Positions 46,713 to 57,515 of a stretch of 64,000 nucleotides of DNA are shown here, piece after piece. Below the pieces are notes generated by a model. That model worked only from the letters and a program-made list of their open reading frames with translations, ran no database searches and was not told where the DNA came from. Source of the stretch: Arabidopsis thaliana (lineage: Eukaryota; Streptophyta; Magnoliopsida; Brassicales; Brassicaceae); NCBI RefSeq assembly GCF_000001735.4, contig NC_003075.7, positions 1,551,001-1,615,000 on the forward strand, in the 5' to 3' direction. Every line of letters starts with the position of its first letter. Positions within the stretch are counted from its first letter, which is position 1. The position numbers were made by a program, and so were the translations under genes.

Positions 46713-48091
46713 GTAAAAAAGCTCAAACAGATTAAACAGCCCAATCCTCTAAATGAACAAAAACGGGAGCACGAAGCCCGACAAAAAAGGGAACAAGACC
46801 AAGCCGATCAAGGACAAGGCCGACAATATCAAGCCCAACCAGTTCAGCCTCAAAGCAAAATACCGGTAATTTTGTCAACAATCTCTTAAAAATACCCTAA
46901 TATTTCTTAAACTCAAGAACCGAAATGACTTGGAATCGAATCGTTGACCTGAATACCCAAACACCCAAGACTCTTATTTTTGATTGACACGACATCTTTT
47001 CATACCTTAACTCTTCTTTTTATATTTGTGTAGCTCTTTGGTGATGGCGGCCTCATTCTTACAGATTGGACAACTTCACATCTAATCGATGATCCTATCG
47101 ATCAATACAAAGGTACTTCTTACACTCTTAATTTGAGTTTTAATTATCATAATTACCCGATACTATATTTTTGTTGTTGTTTCTAATTGTATTTATTGTT
47201 TCTTTTTGCAGATACTTGTAGTTCCGTTGTCTTCACAAGACTTACACAGGCATCTTACAACAAAGATAGACATATTGCCCCACGCCAAAACATGTCATAT
47301 CGAGATTTGGTAGAGTACCTTAAAGGAAAATCCAAAGGACGAAAGCTTTCCTTCCAAAATTTAAATGAACCGATCAAGTACATCCAAAATGTTGGGCTTC
47401 TTAAAGATGTGAGTGAGTTATATTATAAATTCTTTTAATTCCTAATCATATATATGAAAGAAGACTAACTCTCTCCCACAACTTGACACATCAGCACATG
47501 AGAGCTTGCAACCTAGACTTCATAAAATAAGTAATACATAATTAGTAATTAATTCAACATAACAACTAAAATAGGAGAATATAATTAATGAGAACTTGAA
47601 CCATCACTCTTTCTACATTTTTTTAATTCAATATATCCTCTTTAATTTTAAGATCCACTTAAGTGGCTATAGTGATGATAAAATCCAAACATGTTACACA
47701 TATTCCTGGCCTAAAAATTAGACGATTATTATGAAAGAAACTAAATGAATATGCAGATTAAATATATCTAAGCTTTTTGAGATTTATGCTAAGAAAACAA
47801 GTAATTTGAAAGATATTTGAGGAACTATCCTTATAACTAATACGTAAGATATAACTGATTTTGTTTCGAAAGAGAAATAGTTGATATAGTATATTGATAG
47901 AAAACTTGCCACTCTAATTACTTTTGTAGGTCATCTATCATGTACCAGCTGTTATAACTGAAAAATGTGATGCACATGTTATGTTTGTCGTAGCAAAAGA
48001 CATGATAAAGGCTCCGAATGGAGAAAGCGGATCGGACGGAGCAGATCAAGCGGATCAAGCAGATCAAGCTGAACAAAAGCGGATCAAGTAG
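46713..48091 (+). CDS. Spliced pseudo-protease-like gene, 5' end unknown
   Basis: Four exons join in phase: 46713-46865, 47034-47112, 47212-47408 and 47930-48091 (stop). Borders are TACCG|GTAAT, GTGTAG|CTCTT, CAAAG|GTACT, TTGCAG|ATACT, AAAGAT|GTGAG and TTGTAG|GTCAT. They give at least 196 residues: a Gln/Arg-rich start, then LILTDWTTSHLIDDPIDQYK, DTCSSVVFTRLTQASYN, NMSYRDLVEYLKGK and LNEPIKYIQNVGLLKD. These line up with the mature start of papain-type proteases (DWR...PVxxQ..CGSCWAF, LSxQxLVDC, AFxYIxxxGG), but the active Cys-Trp is replaced (CSSVVF) and the His/Asn half is absent. The C-terminus ends in ADQADQADQAEQ repeats. No start codon in frame was found; a stop lies just before 46713, so an upstream exon is needed. 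Function unknown; it may be a pseudogene with intact splicing or a small gene. Confidence 0.5.
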
Positions 48092-49779
48092 ATATTGCGG
48101 TACAAATGCGGTTCAAGCGGTTCGAACGCTTCAAAATATATTTTGAATAGTGACATCAATAAAATTTTGCGTCTATATTAAAAAAAAACTTTATCTCACA
48201 TTATTTATTGATTTGGACATTATTTAATTTTCTTAATTTGATTTTCTTTAGTTTTGAACTTTATATTTTAAATAAAATAACTTATATACTATAATAAAAA
48301 TTAAATAAAATCTGTAATAGCTACCTTATTATTCAACATAAAGTTCTTTACATTTATATGTACAAATATTTATATGATATGTTATAATTAAAATTAATTA
48401 TTTTTAAAATATAATTATAATAATAATAAAATAGAATAACAAGAACAAAACTAGTATTTATATAATTTATATTCTAGTAATTACAGATAAAATACCAAAA
48501 AAATTAATACCATAAGATTTTGGTTAATCTCTAATCTAGTAGTTAGAAATAAACATGTCTATTTTAAATATCAAGAAAAGAAAGAAATAAAAAACATAAG
48601 ACAAAAGCAGAACAAACTAAAAACACAGCATAATAGTGGTATTTTTACTGTAACATGCGGATCCGTGTATTTTCTTCACAAGATTGAACTGCTTGTGGAT
48701 GTACTGCACTTGTTATTTTAATAATAAAATTTTGCAGATCAATTCTATTATCTTGAATGGAAGATACAATTGCATTAGTCCCGCTCTGCTTTATATTTGT
48801 AACTCCTCTGCTCTCCCATTCAAACCCAAAGAGTGGATTGCATTTTTTGGTGACCCAAAATCCATGGGGAACCGAACAAGGCTTATGGCTATTATTGGTT
48901 ATCACTACAGGACGATGGCAAGTTTAAAATATTTTGGCCACTCTCATAGTGGAAAATATTTTTTTTTTTAACAGCACTGGTTTTTATTTCATTTTCGTCA
49001 AATGATTGCATGGTGATTAACACTTTTCTTTAAACAATCTTTTGAATGGATTCTCTTATTGTAAATCACATTTTATTGTGTTAATAATAAGTTACTTGTC
49101 ATTAGCCATCATTTATAAAAGAAGTAAATCAAAGATATTAACTCTGTAAAAAAAACAAAGAAAAATGATATTAACTGTTTTTAGAAACTACACTGTTACA
49201 GATTTAAGAGAAACTTATTTCTTTACCACTCAAATATGTAAAAATGAACCAAATTTTAGAAAAGAAAACTCAAACGAAAGCAGTGCTTTTAAAGCACCAC
49301 TATTCTTTAATAGAAAAGAAAATCTTCTTAATAAAGTGCAGGACACATAAATAACCAAACAAAAACAGACGAAATTATTAAGAACATCAGTTAAAACTGG
49401 TAATGCATCCATTAAATCATTAAGAAACACTATAATATGACTTCATAAAATAATACCTTTCCCTAAGTCCACCATGCTCTTAGTCTTTCACCTAGTTCAC
49501 AAAACAACAACAACAACAAAAAAAAAAAAAAAAAAGTAAGCGAGCAACACCTATATACCAATTCGTTATGGAATGCTCAACCAAGACATTATGTTGAGAT
49601 GGGTCTTTTATTCTCATATTGTGATATATTTCTAGAAAACTATGGACATGACAAACACTATATCATATTACATAGCTTCGAAGCCAAAAGGCACATATGA
49701 TGTTTCTCTAAACATGTTTGAGCCTACTAGACTGAGAAAATCAAAGATTGGTTAAGAGAAACACCATACAATAAAACAG
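48092..49779. other. AT-rich spacer
   Basis: No supported gene. A slightly protein-like frame at 48684-48971 has no recognisable domain. An ACA/A-rich run lies near 49505-49535. Confidence 0.4.
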
Positions 49780-50871
49780 TTATGGCTTTGGTGTAGGAGT
49801 CGGCCTACAGAGGATGGGATGCCTCTTTCTGTGTAAAGTGACCATACACTTGGCTTGATACTCACCAAGAGGTCCATCTGGCTTCTTCCTTACCATGAAT
49901 GTAATGTATGACTTCGATTTAGGTCCTCCGCGATAATAACCTCTCACAACTTCAACCAACTCCACATTCAAATCCTACAACCACAATAAGAAAGCAATAA
50001 TAATGTTAAAGCCAAGCTTGCGTTGAATAGTTGAAAATTTCCAAACCATTACTTCAAAGTTCAAAGAAGCTTGTAAATCCTGTCAACCTAACCATTGCTA
50101 CTGTTAACACCCGAGATTGAATCCTCAAGCTCAGATAAAATTCCAATCGAGACCTCTCTTAGAGCCAGACCTTTAGTTTTTTAGAGAATAAATTAGATTT
50201 TCGTTTTCGTGATTCAGTCTAAGCTACTAAACTAGAATGGAAGGTGCGTGATAGATTAAACAAACCCACAAAAAGAAAAGGGTAAAAGAGAGAGAACAAA
50301 CCTTGTCTTGGTTAAGTTTTTGGAGACAACATAGACCATCTCTTCCCTGTACTCGCGAAAGTTTTTTATACCCCTAATCGCTTCCCACTCCAAATTCATT
50401 GGTCTAAATCCTTTGTAATGATCAGTTGGCTTAAGCGCTGGATCCGCGTAAAATATCCATTAATCCACAACAATTTCAAGAAATTTAGCTCAAAATTCAA
50501 AGGATTAGGACATACCTTACTCTCGATGATCTGGCGTTTATAGCTGCAATATTGTTCTATTTGTTCTTCGGTGTAAGATTCATCGGAGGATAATATATTA
50601 ATATCGGCTCCAGAGATGAATAATACTCTAAACCATCGAAACTGTCCACATCCCATTCTGGCACCTTAAAGTAATAATCTGTTTTAGCCTTAGGCTCCTC
50701 AATTTTGGCTTTCCCATCACTGCCTTCTTCTTTCTCACCATTGCTTTCTTCCTCATCCTCCGGGTCGAACTCGGCTTTACGCTTTTTCAGGCACGAACTA
50801 ACCACCACTGAAGAAGATGCTTCCATGGAATCTTTTATCATCGTTTTCTCTGCGCATTGATTGAGAAGCAT
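49780..50871 (-). pseudogene. Cystatin-related gene with several lesions
   Basis: This is a tandem relative of the copy at 42010-43105, in the same orientation. Exon 1 (~50516-50871) starts MLLNQCAEKTMIKD and stays open through KVPEWDVDSFDGLEYYSSLE. The family sequence then moves to another frame (SSDESYTEEQIEQYCSYKRQ) at about 50600. Exon 2 (~50302-50461) has lost its acceptor: the TTAG|GG of the relative reads TTAATGG. It also lacks one T near its end, so MVYV is followed by VSKN instead of the CLQKLNQDK of the relative. Exon 3 (49780-49974) is open (DLNVELVEVVRGYY ... CRPTPTPKP). Three separate lesions make this a clear pseudogene. Confidence 0.85.
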
Positions 50872-51641
50872 GTTGATCGACTAAACCCTAAAACTCTCTC
50901 TGATCCGAACAAATTGGGAAATTGAAATCGGAAGATTCTCTGGAAATAACGATGGTATTTAAATTAGATTTTAAATCACCTAGTTACCTTTTGCCCAGGA
51001 AACGTGTGTGATATTAACCCAAGTGCCCTCCTAATTTCATTTTCTTTTCGGGACATTTTGAAAAATAACTCAGATTTCTGTTGAATTTTGCTTCTTTTTG
51101 TAAATAATCAAAATAACATGTAAAAGATATAATATGAGATAAAAATTAAAGTTTAAAAAACATTACCATAACTAATAATTTGAGTAATTTAGAAAAAAAA
51201 AAATTACCACAACTATTCTTGATATAATATGAGTAAAAAACTTCGAAACGAGAAGATTGAAAATTTAAATTTTATTTTTCGAATTCTAGCTAATTGGTTC
51301 TATTTTTTTGGGGATATTTAAAGGTCTATTTGAGACAATTATTCATATATTTAAATAATATTAAAAATGGAAAATTTTGGGACATACGTAACGACATACT
51401 TGTTACATTAAGTTAAACATATTAAAAACAAGATTATTATTTGACAGAAAAAACGGGTATTGTATATGACAAAAACTCGGATGAATACGAGATAAGATAG
51501 TTTCTGTTCTTTACCGGACATACCTAATCTTTTTGTTTGATAATTTTCAAAACCAACGCACAGAAGAACATACCTTCGAGTCTTCTATATTGGTCAAGTC
51601 TTGGGAATCAAACAAACGCAAAACAGAGTTGGATTACATAC
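50872..51641. other. Spacer between cystatin-related copies
   Basis: AT-rich. I looked for exons 2 and 3 of the copy at 51642-51950 and found none. Confidence 0.5.
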
Positions 51642-51950
51642 CTTGCTCTTAACGATATATAGTTTATAGATATGATAGTATTTATTAGCTTTTTCCATGT
51701 CGGGATAAGACTGTTCATCGAAGGAAAGTTACGAATTTGAAGATGTATAATACTCCAAACCTTCGAAGCTATGCACATCCCATTCAGGCGCCATTAACAT
51801 ATCAAAATTAGCCTCATGCACGTTTGTTTTGGTTTCTTCGTCGTCACTGGTATCTTCGCTCTCATCAGCTTCCACAGATTCGATTTCTTCCATCAACTTG
51901 CTCAACTTTTCTTCTATCATCGTCACGTTTGCACACTGATTGAGGACCAT
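51642..51950 (-). pseudogene. Cystatin-related exon 1 with one in-frame stop, rest missing
   Basis: Starts MVLNQCANVTMIEEKLSKL, acidic middle, then APEWDVHSFEGLEYY. A TAA follows SSNS (about 51727-51729), and the same frame continues as LSFDEQSYPDMEKANKYY ... YIVKSK to a donor (AGCAAG|GTATG). So one stop codon interrupts an otherwise complete family exon 1. Exons 2 and 3 are absent. The start MVLNQCA closely matches MLLNQCA of the other two minus-strand copies. Confidence 0.8.
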
Positions 51951-52819
51951 GATGATCGACTAAACCCTAATCCTCTATCTGAAATCCCAAAATCCTAAGA
52001 TGTAATTCTCTAGACCGAGCGATGGTATTTAAATTACCTTATTATCCTAGAAACATGTGAAATTTAACATAATTGTCATCCAATTTGGTCTTTCAAAAAA
52101 AAATTCTTTTTTTTGCTCAGTTAAAAAAAAAAGTTCAACAATATATGTTCCAAAGACAAAAAGATTCACGCATTTTCATGATTTTAGAGTTCTTAGAATT
52201 TTTTGTTATAAAAGGTTTGCAGACATTAATTTTTTTCCCCAAATTAGAGTTTTTAGTTGAGGTATTAGAATTCTTTTTATCAAGAAAGGTACTTATAAAA
52301 ATAAGTATCAGTGTGTGAAATCCACTACTTCAATGTTGGAATGTTACACCTTCCTCAAGAAGGAATTTGAGTAAGAAAGAAGTTGTGTAACCCATTATTA
52401 TATGATCTTATCTTCGCAAAACATGCCTCTTCAACTAGTTGATGTAGTTTTAAGCTACTAAAATAATAACCGGGTAACTTAAATAGTGAAAACTGATAAC
52501 AAACTTAATAGGATATGTAAATCACTTGGTTATTGGTCCATGTGTTGAAATTGTGTGGCAATGAACCCACAAACGGATAACAAATCATGATTTTCAATAT
52601 CTCAAATGAGAAGTTGTGGGACGATCCATTCTAGATACTAAATGCTGTCATCAAGAAAAATTATCTAACCACAAACAAAAAAAATTGAGCCAATGCATCA
52701 TGAACTTCTTCATTCTACTACTAACAATTGATTTTCTAAATTAACTTTACATTTACATTCGGGAGTGACTCAAGATAATCTAGATCAAAATTCCCTAAAT
52801 AATCTAAAAATCAAGAACC
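51951..52819. other. AT-rich spacer
   Basis: No gene seen. T-rich open frames at 52057-52318 are composition artefacts. Confidence 0.45.
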
Positions 52820-53308
52820 TTAATATGAGTCAAAATCTCTTCTAATAAGCAGAAAATAAGCTAAAACAGCACAAAAAGCAGCAACAACATTGCCTTCTTT
52901 CAAAAGAACCTTAAACACAAATCCGACAACTTCTCTCGTAATCTTCCTTCCTTCAACCACTAAAACTCTTCTTGATTTCCCAAAGAAGGCAAGCAACACC
53001 ACCACCGATATCCAAATCACCATCACCGCCGGAACCGCCACCGTCATAGCAGCCACCATCGACATAGCTCCAAACATCGCACCGAGCACCACCGACGCGT
53101 ATACCGCCGGTAATCTTGAAGGAGAATAATCTGAATTTGATGACGTGTATTGAAGCTTGTACCAGTTAAGAACTGATCTCAGGAGGTTCCATGAAGAAGA
53201 TACGAGAATTGCGTAGACAGCGATGAAGAGACAAACCCATGTCCGTCTTTTACTCATGATTGTGATGAAGATATGATACGATCTTGGAGATTCTGTTTGA
53301 TCTGCCAT
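52820..53308 (-). CDS. Small multi-pass membrane protein, unknown function
   Basis: Single exon, 162 residues from MADQTESPRSYH. Hydrophobic stretches lie at ~24-42 (WVCLFIAVYAILVSSSW), ~67-90 (LPAVYASVVLGAMFGAMSMV), ~92-110 (VPAVMVIWISVVVLLAFFG) and ~140-156 (VVAAFCAVLAYFLLI), suggesting four spans. A basic segment (KSRRVLVVEGRKITREV) sits between spans 3 and 4. The frame is open upstream to 53461, but the ATG at 53308 gives a compact protein and a leader of normal composition. I recognise no named domain; plant genomes hold many such transmembrane proteins. Confidence 0.75.
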   Translation of the reverse strand: MADQTESPRSYHIFITIMSKRRTWVCLFIAVYAILVSSSWNLLRSVLNWYKLQYTSSNSDYSPSRLPAVYASVVLGAMFGAMSMVAAMTVAVPAVMVIWISVVVLLAFFGKSRRVLVVEGRKITREVVGFVFKVLLKEGNVVAAFCAVLAYFLLIRRDFDSY

Positions 53309-54038
53309 TAGAGATTGGAAGTTCTTGCTTATCGATCGAATCTGTTTTGAGATTTGTCTGCGACTGAGCAAAATAAAATAGAGCAGTTTATGAGAATCCT
53401 TACACTCAGTCGTAGCGCGTGTCGTGTACGCTTCTTTGTGAATTTGTTTTTGAGCTGGCAATCGCGTGGTTATGGTTCACACGCGCTTTAATATATTTTT
53501 TTTTGTGAAATATGAAAAACATTTGGTCGAATTTGTGAGATAATGAAATGGTAATTGGAAAGATTGTGACTGCATTGTTTTTAATAATTAAGTAAATTTA
53601 AATTCTGTGGAAGTATATTTAATCAATAAACTGGAAAAACAAAAGAAAAGATTTCGTTACCATAACGATTTAAATTTAAGATTTTGTTATACAGAAAAAG
53701 AAATGTAGAAGATTTTTTTCTAATTTAGAGGAGTCAAACAATGATATATAACAAAAAAAATCACAATCCGGTGGATTTGTGGGGTAAGTCATTAATCTTT
53801 TACTATTTTGTTTGGAAAAATTAGTAGTCAATATCATTATGACTACATATATCAGTGTCAAAGACTCAAAGTAATGGCTTAGATATTTTATGTTAATAAA
53901 AGGAATATATATACTGTGAAAAAGACAAGTTTGTGTAAGGGATCGCATATAATCTCAACTAATACAATAAACAAAGATATAGCCGTTGGCATTAATCAGC
54001 TTTGGCTAGACCAACCAGAAGATCAGAATCTTGAGAAG
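53309..54038. other. Intergenic region between divergent genes
   Basis: Divergent promoters for the membrane protein (minus) and the hydrolase (plus) should lie here. I see no other feature. Confidence 0.4.
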
Positions 54039-55917
54039 ATGGAGAAGAATCAATCTGATGATGATGGAACGGCTCTGATCTTTCTTGGAACAGGCTGCTC
54101 CGGTGCAGTTCCCGATTTCAGATGCTTACTCCAGCCGTCAGATCCTCCTTGCCATGTCTGTTCTCAGTCCCTCTCTTTACTTCCTCACCTTAACCCTAAC
54201 TACAGGTAAATCTTGTCATCAGTTTCTTCTCTTTGGGTTTTGGTCTTTGAAGCTGTGGAGATTTGTGAAATGTCAAATCTTGTTGCTTTCCGTAAAGACC
54301 CTTTTGAAGTTGGGAGTTTTGATTGAAAAAAGAGACATCTACTGTTGTCTATATTCGTGTTGGAGTTTAGGTTTTAATCCATTTTAGGTAAAAATGAACC
54401 ATCCGATTTCTAGTGTTCTTGGGAAATTATTTCAGATATATTAGGGTTTGGTGAACATTCTTGAATCTTGATTCTCTGTTTTTTGGCAGATGCAATACAT
54501 CGCTCTTGATTGATTATTGCAGCAAGGAAGAAGATGGTAGACATAAGTACATACTTATTGATGTTGGCAAGAGTTTTAGAGAGCAAGTCCTTCGTTGGTT
54601 TACCTTTTATAAGATTCCTCGAGTCGATTCCGTTAAGCCCTTTATATACTTATCTTCTTGATCTCTTGCATCTATTTTTTTCTCTGAAATGAAATCTAAC
54701 TTTTACTGACTAATGCTTGTATGATTTTGTGTAGATCATTCTAACTCATGAGCACGCAGATGCGGTTCATGGCTTAGATGAAATTCGATCTCTTCAACCT
54801 CGTGGTGCAACTATTGTTGATACCGATCCACTTCCCGTCTTTCTATCTCAATTTACAATGGAGAGGTACCATCTTCGATTAGTGTTCTCTATCTCAACTC
54901 TGGCTTAAAGCTTTTCAAATTAGCATTTGATGAGACTTTTAAGGCAACAAAAAATTGTGCAGTATTGCTACAAGGTTTCCTTATTTGGTTGAAAAGAAGG
55001 TAAAAGAAGTACCTAGACGAGTTTCACTTCTTGACTGGAAAAACATCGAAGAGAATTGTGACGAACCATTCGCTGCCTCGGGCTTATCTTTCACGCCTCT
55101 TCCGGTTAAATTTCTTTTCACTTTTGAGAAATCAAAACAGTCTAATTCTTCCATGAGACCTTATAGACTCAACAATGTTAGTTATGCTTTAGGTGATGCA
55201 TGGAGAGGACTACATTGCTTTAGGTTTCCTCTTCGGCGATAAAAGTAAAGTGGCTTATATATCAGACGTATCACGGATTCCACCGAGTACCGAGTATGGT
55301 AAGAGCTCATTATGTTATGCCCTAATCATTATACCTCTGTAGTTCACTTCTACTAAAGAGAAAGATTGATATTCTTATGAATCTTTGATTAAGCAGCTAT
55401 TTCCAAAGCTGGGGCTGGACAGTTAGATCTTCTTATCCTGGATACAAATATACCGTGGAAGGTTCACATCATCTCATAACTTTTGTTTACCGCTTTTTCG
55501 ATCTTGATAACCTTTCTTGCTGACCATCTCTTTGATAATAGAGAGGACCACATCCCACACACATCTGTTTTACAGAGGTTTGTTTCAATGGTTCTCTTTT
55601 TTTTCTTCCCAAAGAATGCTTCACTTCTCTAAACCTTTTTGAGAGTAAGTTTCAATATTCCTATTCTTTAGGCTCTTGAGATCTTAAAGAGGCTATGTCC
55701 AAAGAGAGCGCTTTTAACGGGTATGACACACGAGTTTGATCACCATGAATACAATGAGATACTTGCAGAATGGTCTCTAAGGTATGCAATGAAACAATGT
55801 TATAAGATTTCTATAAATCAACATCGTTGAATGCTAATAGAGACTATGTTGATTTCTAGGGAAGGAATCCATGTACAGCTTGCTCATGACGGATTACGGC
55901 TTCCAATAGACCTATGA
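54039..55917 (+). CDS. Metallo-beta-lactamase-fold hydrolase, PhnP-like
   Basis: Nine exons, 54039-54205, 54490-54631, 54735-54865, 54963-55104, 55193-55298, 55397-55461, 55542-55577, 55672-55781 and 55860-55917, join in phase to 318 residues. All borders are GT-AG. The N-terminus IFLGTGCSGAVPDFRC is typical of the fold. Metal ligands are seen in THEHADAVH (HxHxDxxH), in the exon 5 stretch VMHGE, in ISDVS and in MTHEFDHHE near the C-terminus. A CxxC (PCHVC) lies near residue 46. Related bacterial PhnP is a cyclic-phosphodiesterase of phosphonate catabolism; plants lack that pathway, so the substrate here is unknown. The ATG at 54039 was chosen because it precedes the conserved start; a longer frame opens at 53916. 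Confidence 0.93.
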
Positions 55918-56039
55918 GCAAATTACTAAAGACAAATCTTAGAATTCTTGTTACCTATCAAGAATACAAATGACAAAAATTTCCAAAATTATATGAGTAG
56001 AATCTATATTTTGATACAGTAATGAAAATCTCTGTTTCT

Positions 56040-57101
56040 TTACTTGTTCTGGGAATGATTCAAAATCTTTAAACCAAGCCCTTGAAACAACTTCTCTAAA
56101 TTTGAAATCTCATTCTCAATATTCACTTCATCTTCTCTTGTGATCTTTTCATGCAACTTGGTTAGTCTCTGAGTCCCAACATTCACTCCTTCTGCATAAT
56201 CTCTAAGCGCTCGTCTCATTGATCCATTTTCGTCTTGAACATCTTTGTATTTCCTTTTCAGAGATCGGTATCCGTCAATAGATTTGAGTAGCTGTTCAGA
56301 CAACTCTTTGTTTCTTCCCTGTAGAGGCACATTGTTGTCTCCTGGACCTGGACCATCAATATCTTCTTTCTTCTCCTTATTATGCTCTACCGCGCAATTC
56401 TGCACTTTCTTAAGTAATTTCTCATTTTGAGCCCTAAAATCACTTACAAGCTCCTCCATTTCGTTTAATTCGTGAGCTTTCCTCGAAAGCTCCAAAGCCA
56501 TTATCTCTTTCTCCTTCCCTAAACTTGAACACATCATTTGAAGACTCTTTCTTGCAGCCATACTCGCGCTTAACTCTTTTCTCAGTTTCTGAATATCTTC
56601 AGGATCGTTCTGTGGTGGCTTTGTTGGACTCTTGGTTAGATCAGGACTCCGTTTCAGATCGGTGTAGCATCGTCTAAGCTCTTTTTTCCCAGATGATGAT
56701 TGTTGTTGAGCTTTCTGGATTCGTGTCTTTAGATCATCGAGAATCGTCATCATAGTGTTGACTCTCTGAACTTTCCAATCATCGTGGTGCCTCGATGTTG
56801 CTTCGTTGTGATCTTGAACGAGTTTCAGCAGTAGCTTCACGTTCGTAGTGATTCCTTAAAACAGAAACAAGAACACGTTTAACATATTTCTTGCCATGCA
56901 AGTCACAAGTTGTTTTCTTGCCCAAAACGGAAAATGAAACATGTCTTAAATCGATCTTTATGAGATGAATGTGATTGATCTACCTTCCAAACCAGAATCT
57001 TCATGAGATTGGTGCTCTATGGTTCTTGTTGGTGATGATGTAATAGATCCAGAATCTGAAGGGACTAAATCCGGCGCAGAAAATGCTCGGAGACGGCTCA
57101 T
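56040..57101 (-). CDS. Coiled-coil protein (myosin heavy chain-like)
   Basis: Two minus-strand exons, 56984-57101 and 56040-56854, join in phase (GGAAG|GTAGA, TTTAAG|GAATC) to 310 residues, starting MSRLRAFSAPDLVPSD. The N-terminus is Ser-rich. From about residue 90 onward the sequence is charged, with heptad-like Leu/Ile spacing (DIQKLRKELSASMAARKSLQ; LELSRKAHELNEMEELVSDF; NEISNLEKLFQGLGL), predicting coiled coil. No motor domain is present; 'myosin-like' refers only to coiled-coil similarity. It may act as a scaffold, but no specific role can be seen. It is convergent with the hydrolase gene, with 122 bp between stop codons. Confidence 0.9.
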
Positions 57102-57515
57102 GTTTTCCGGTTCAGAAACGCCGCCTGGAGAGAATCAATCAGACAAAAAAATGATCAACAGAGGAAGATGTTGGAAATTTGGACAAATAACAGATAAAGG
57201 TTGTTGTATTTTTGCAACTTCCATGTTTTGTGAGGCGTAATTAGTGGACAGATTATGCCTTTTTCAACTAAATTTGCCTGTCTTACCTCATTTCACGCTC
57301 TAACTTTTTTTCCTATTAAAAATTAACATTGAATGTTAACCATGTAAATGTGTGAGATAAAAACATAATGGGCCTTCGGCCCAATATATCACTAGAACAT
57401 TTGTTTTGTTATACTATGAGGACTAAATTGTAAATTTGTGGAGAAGCCGAAAGGTCCGAAACTTTACTACACTTCTTCTCATTTAACTTGACTTGACGTT
57501 TGAGGTACTCAGAAA
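57102..57515. other. Intergenic region
   Basis: Divergent promoters of the coiled-coil gene and the F-box/LRR copy. No other feature seen. Confidence 0.4.
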
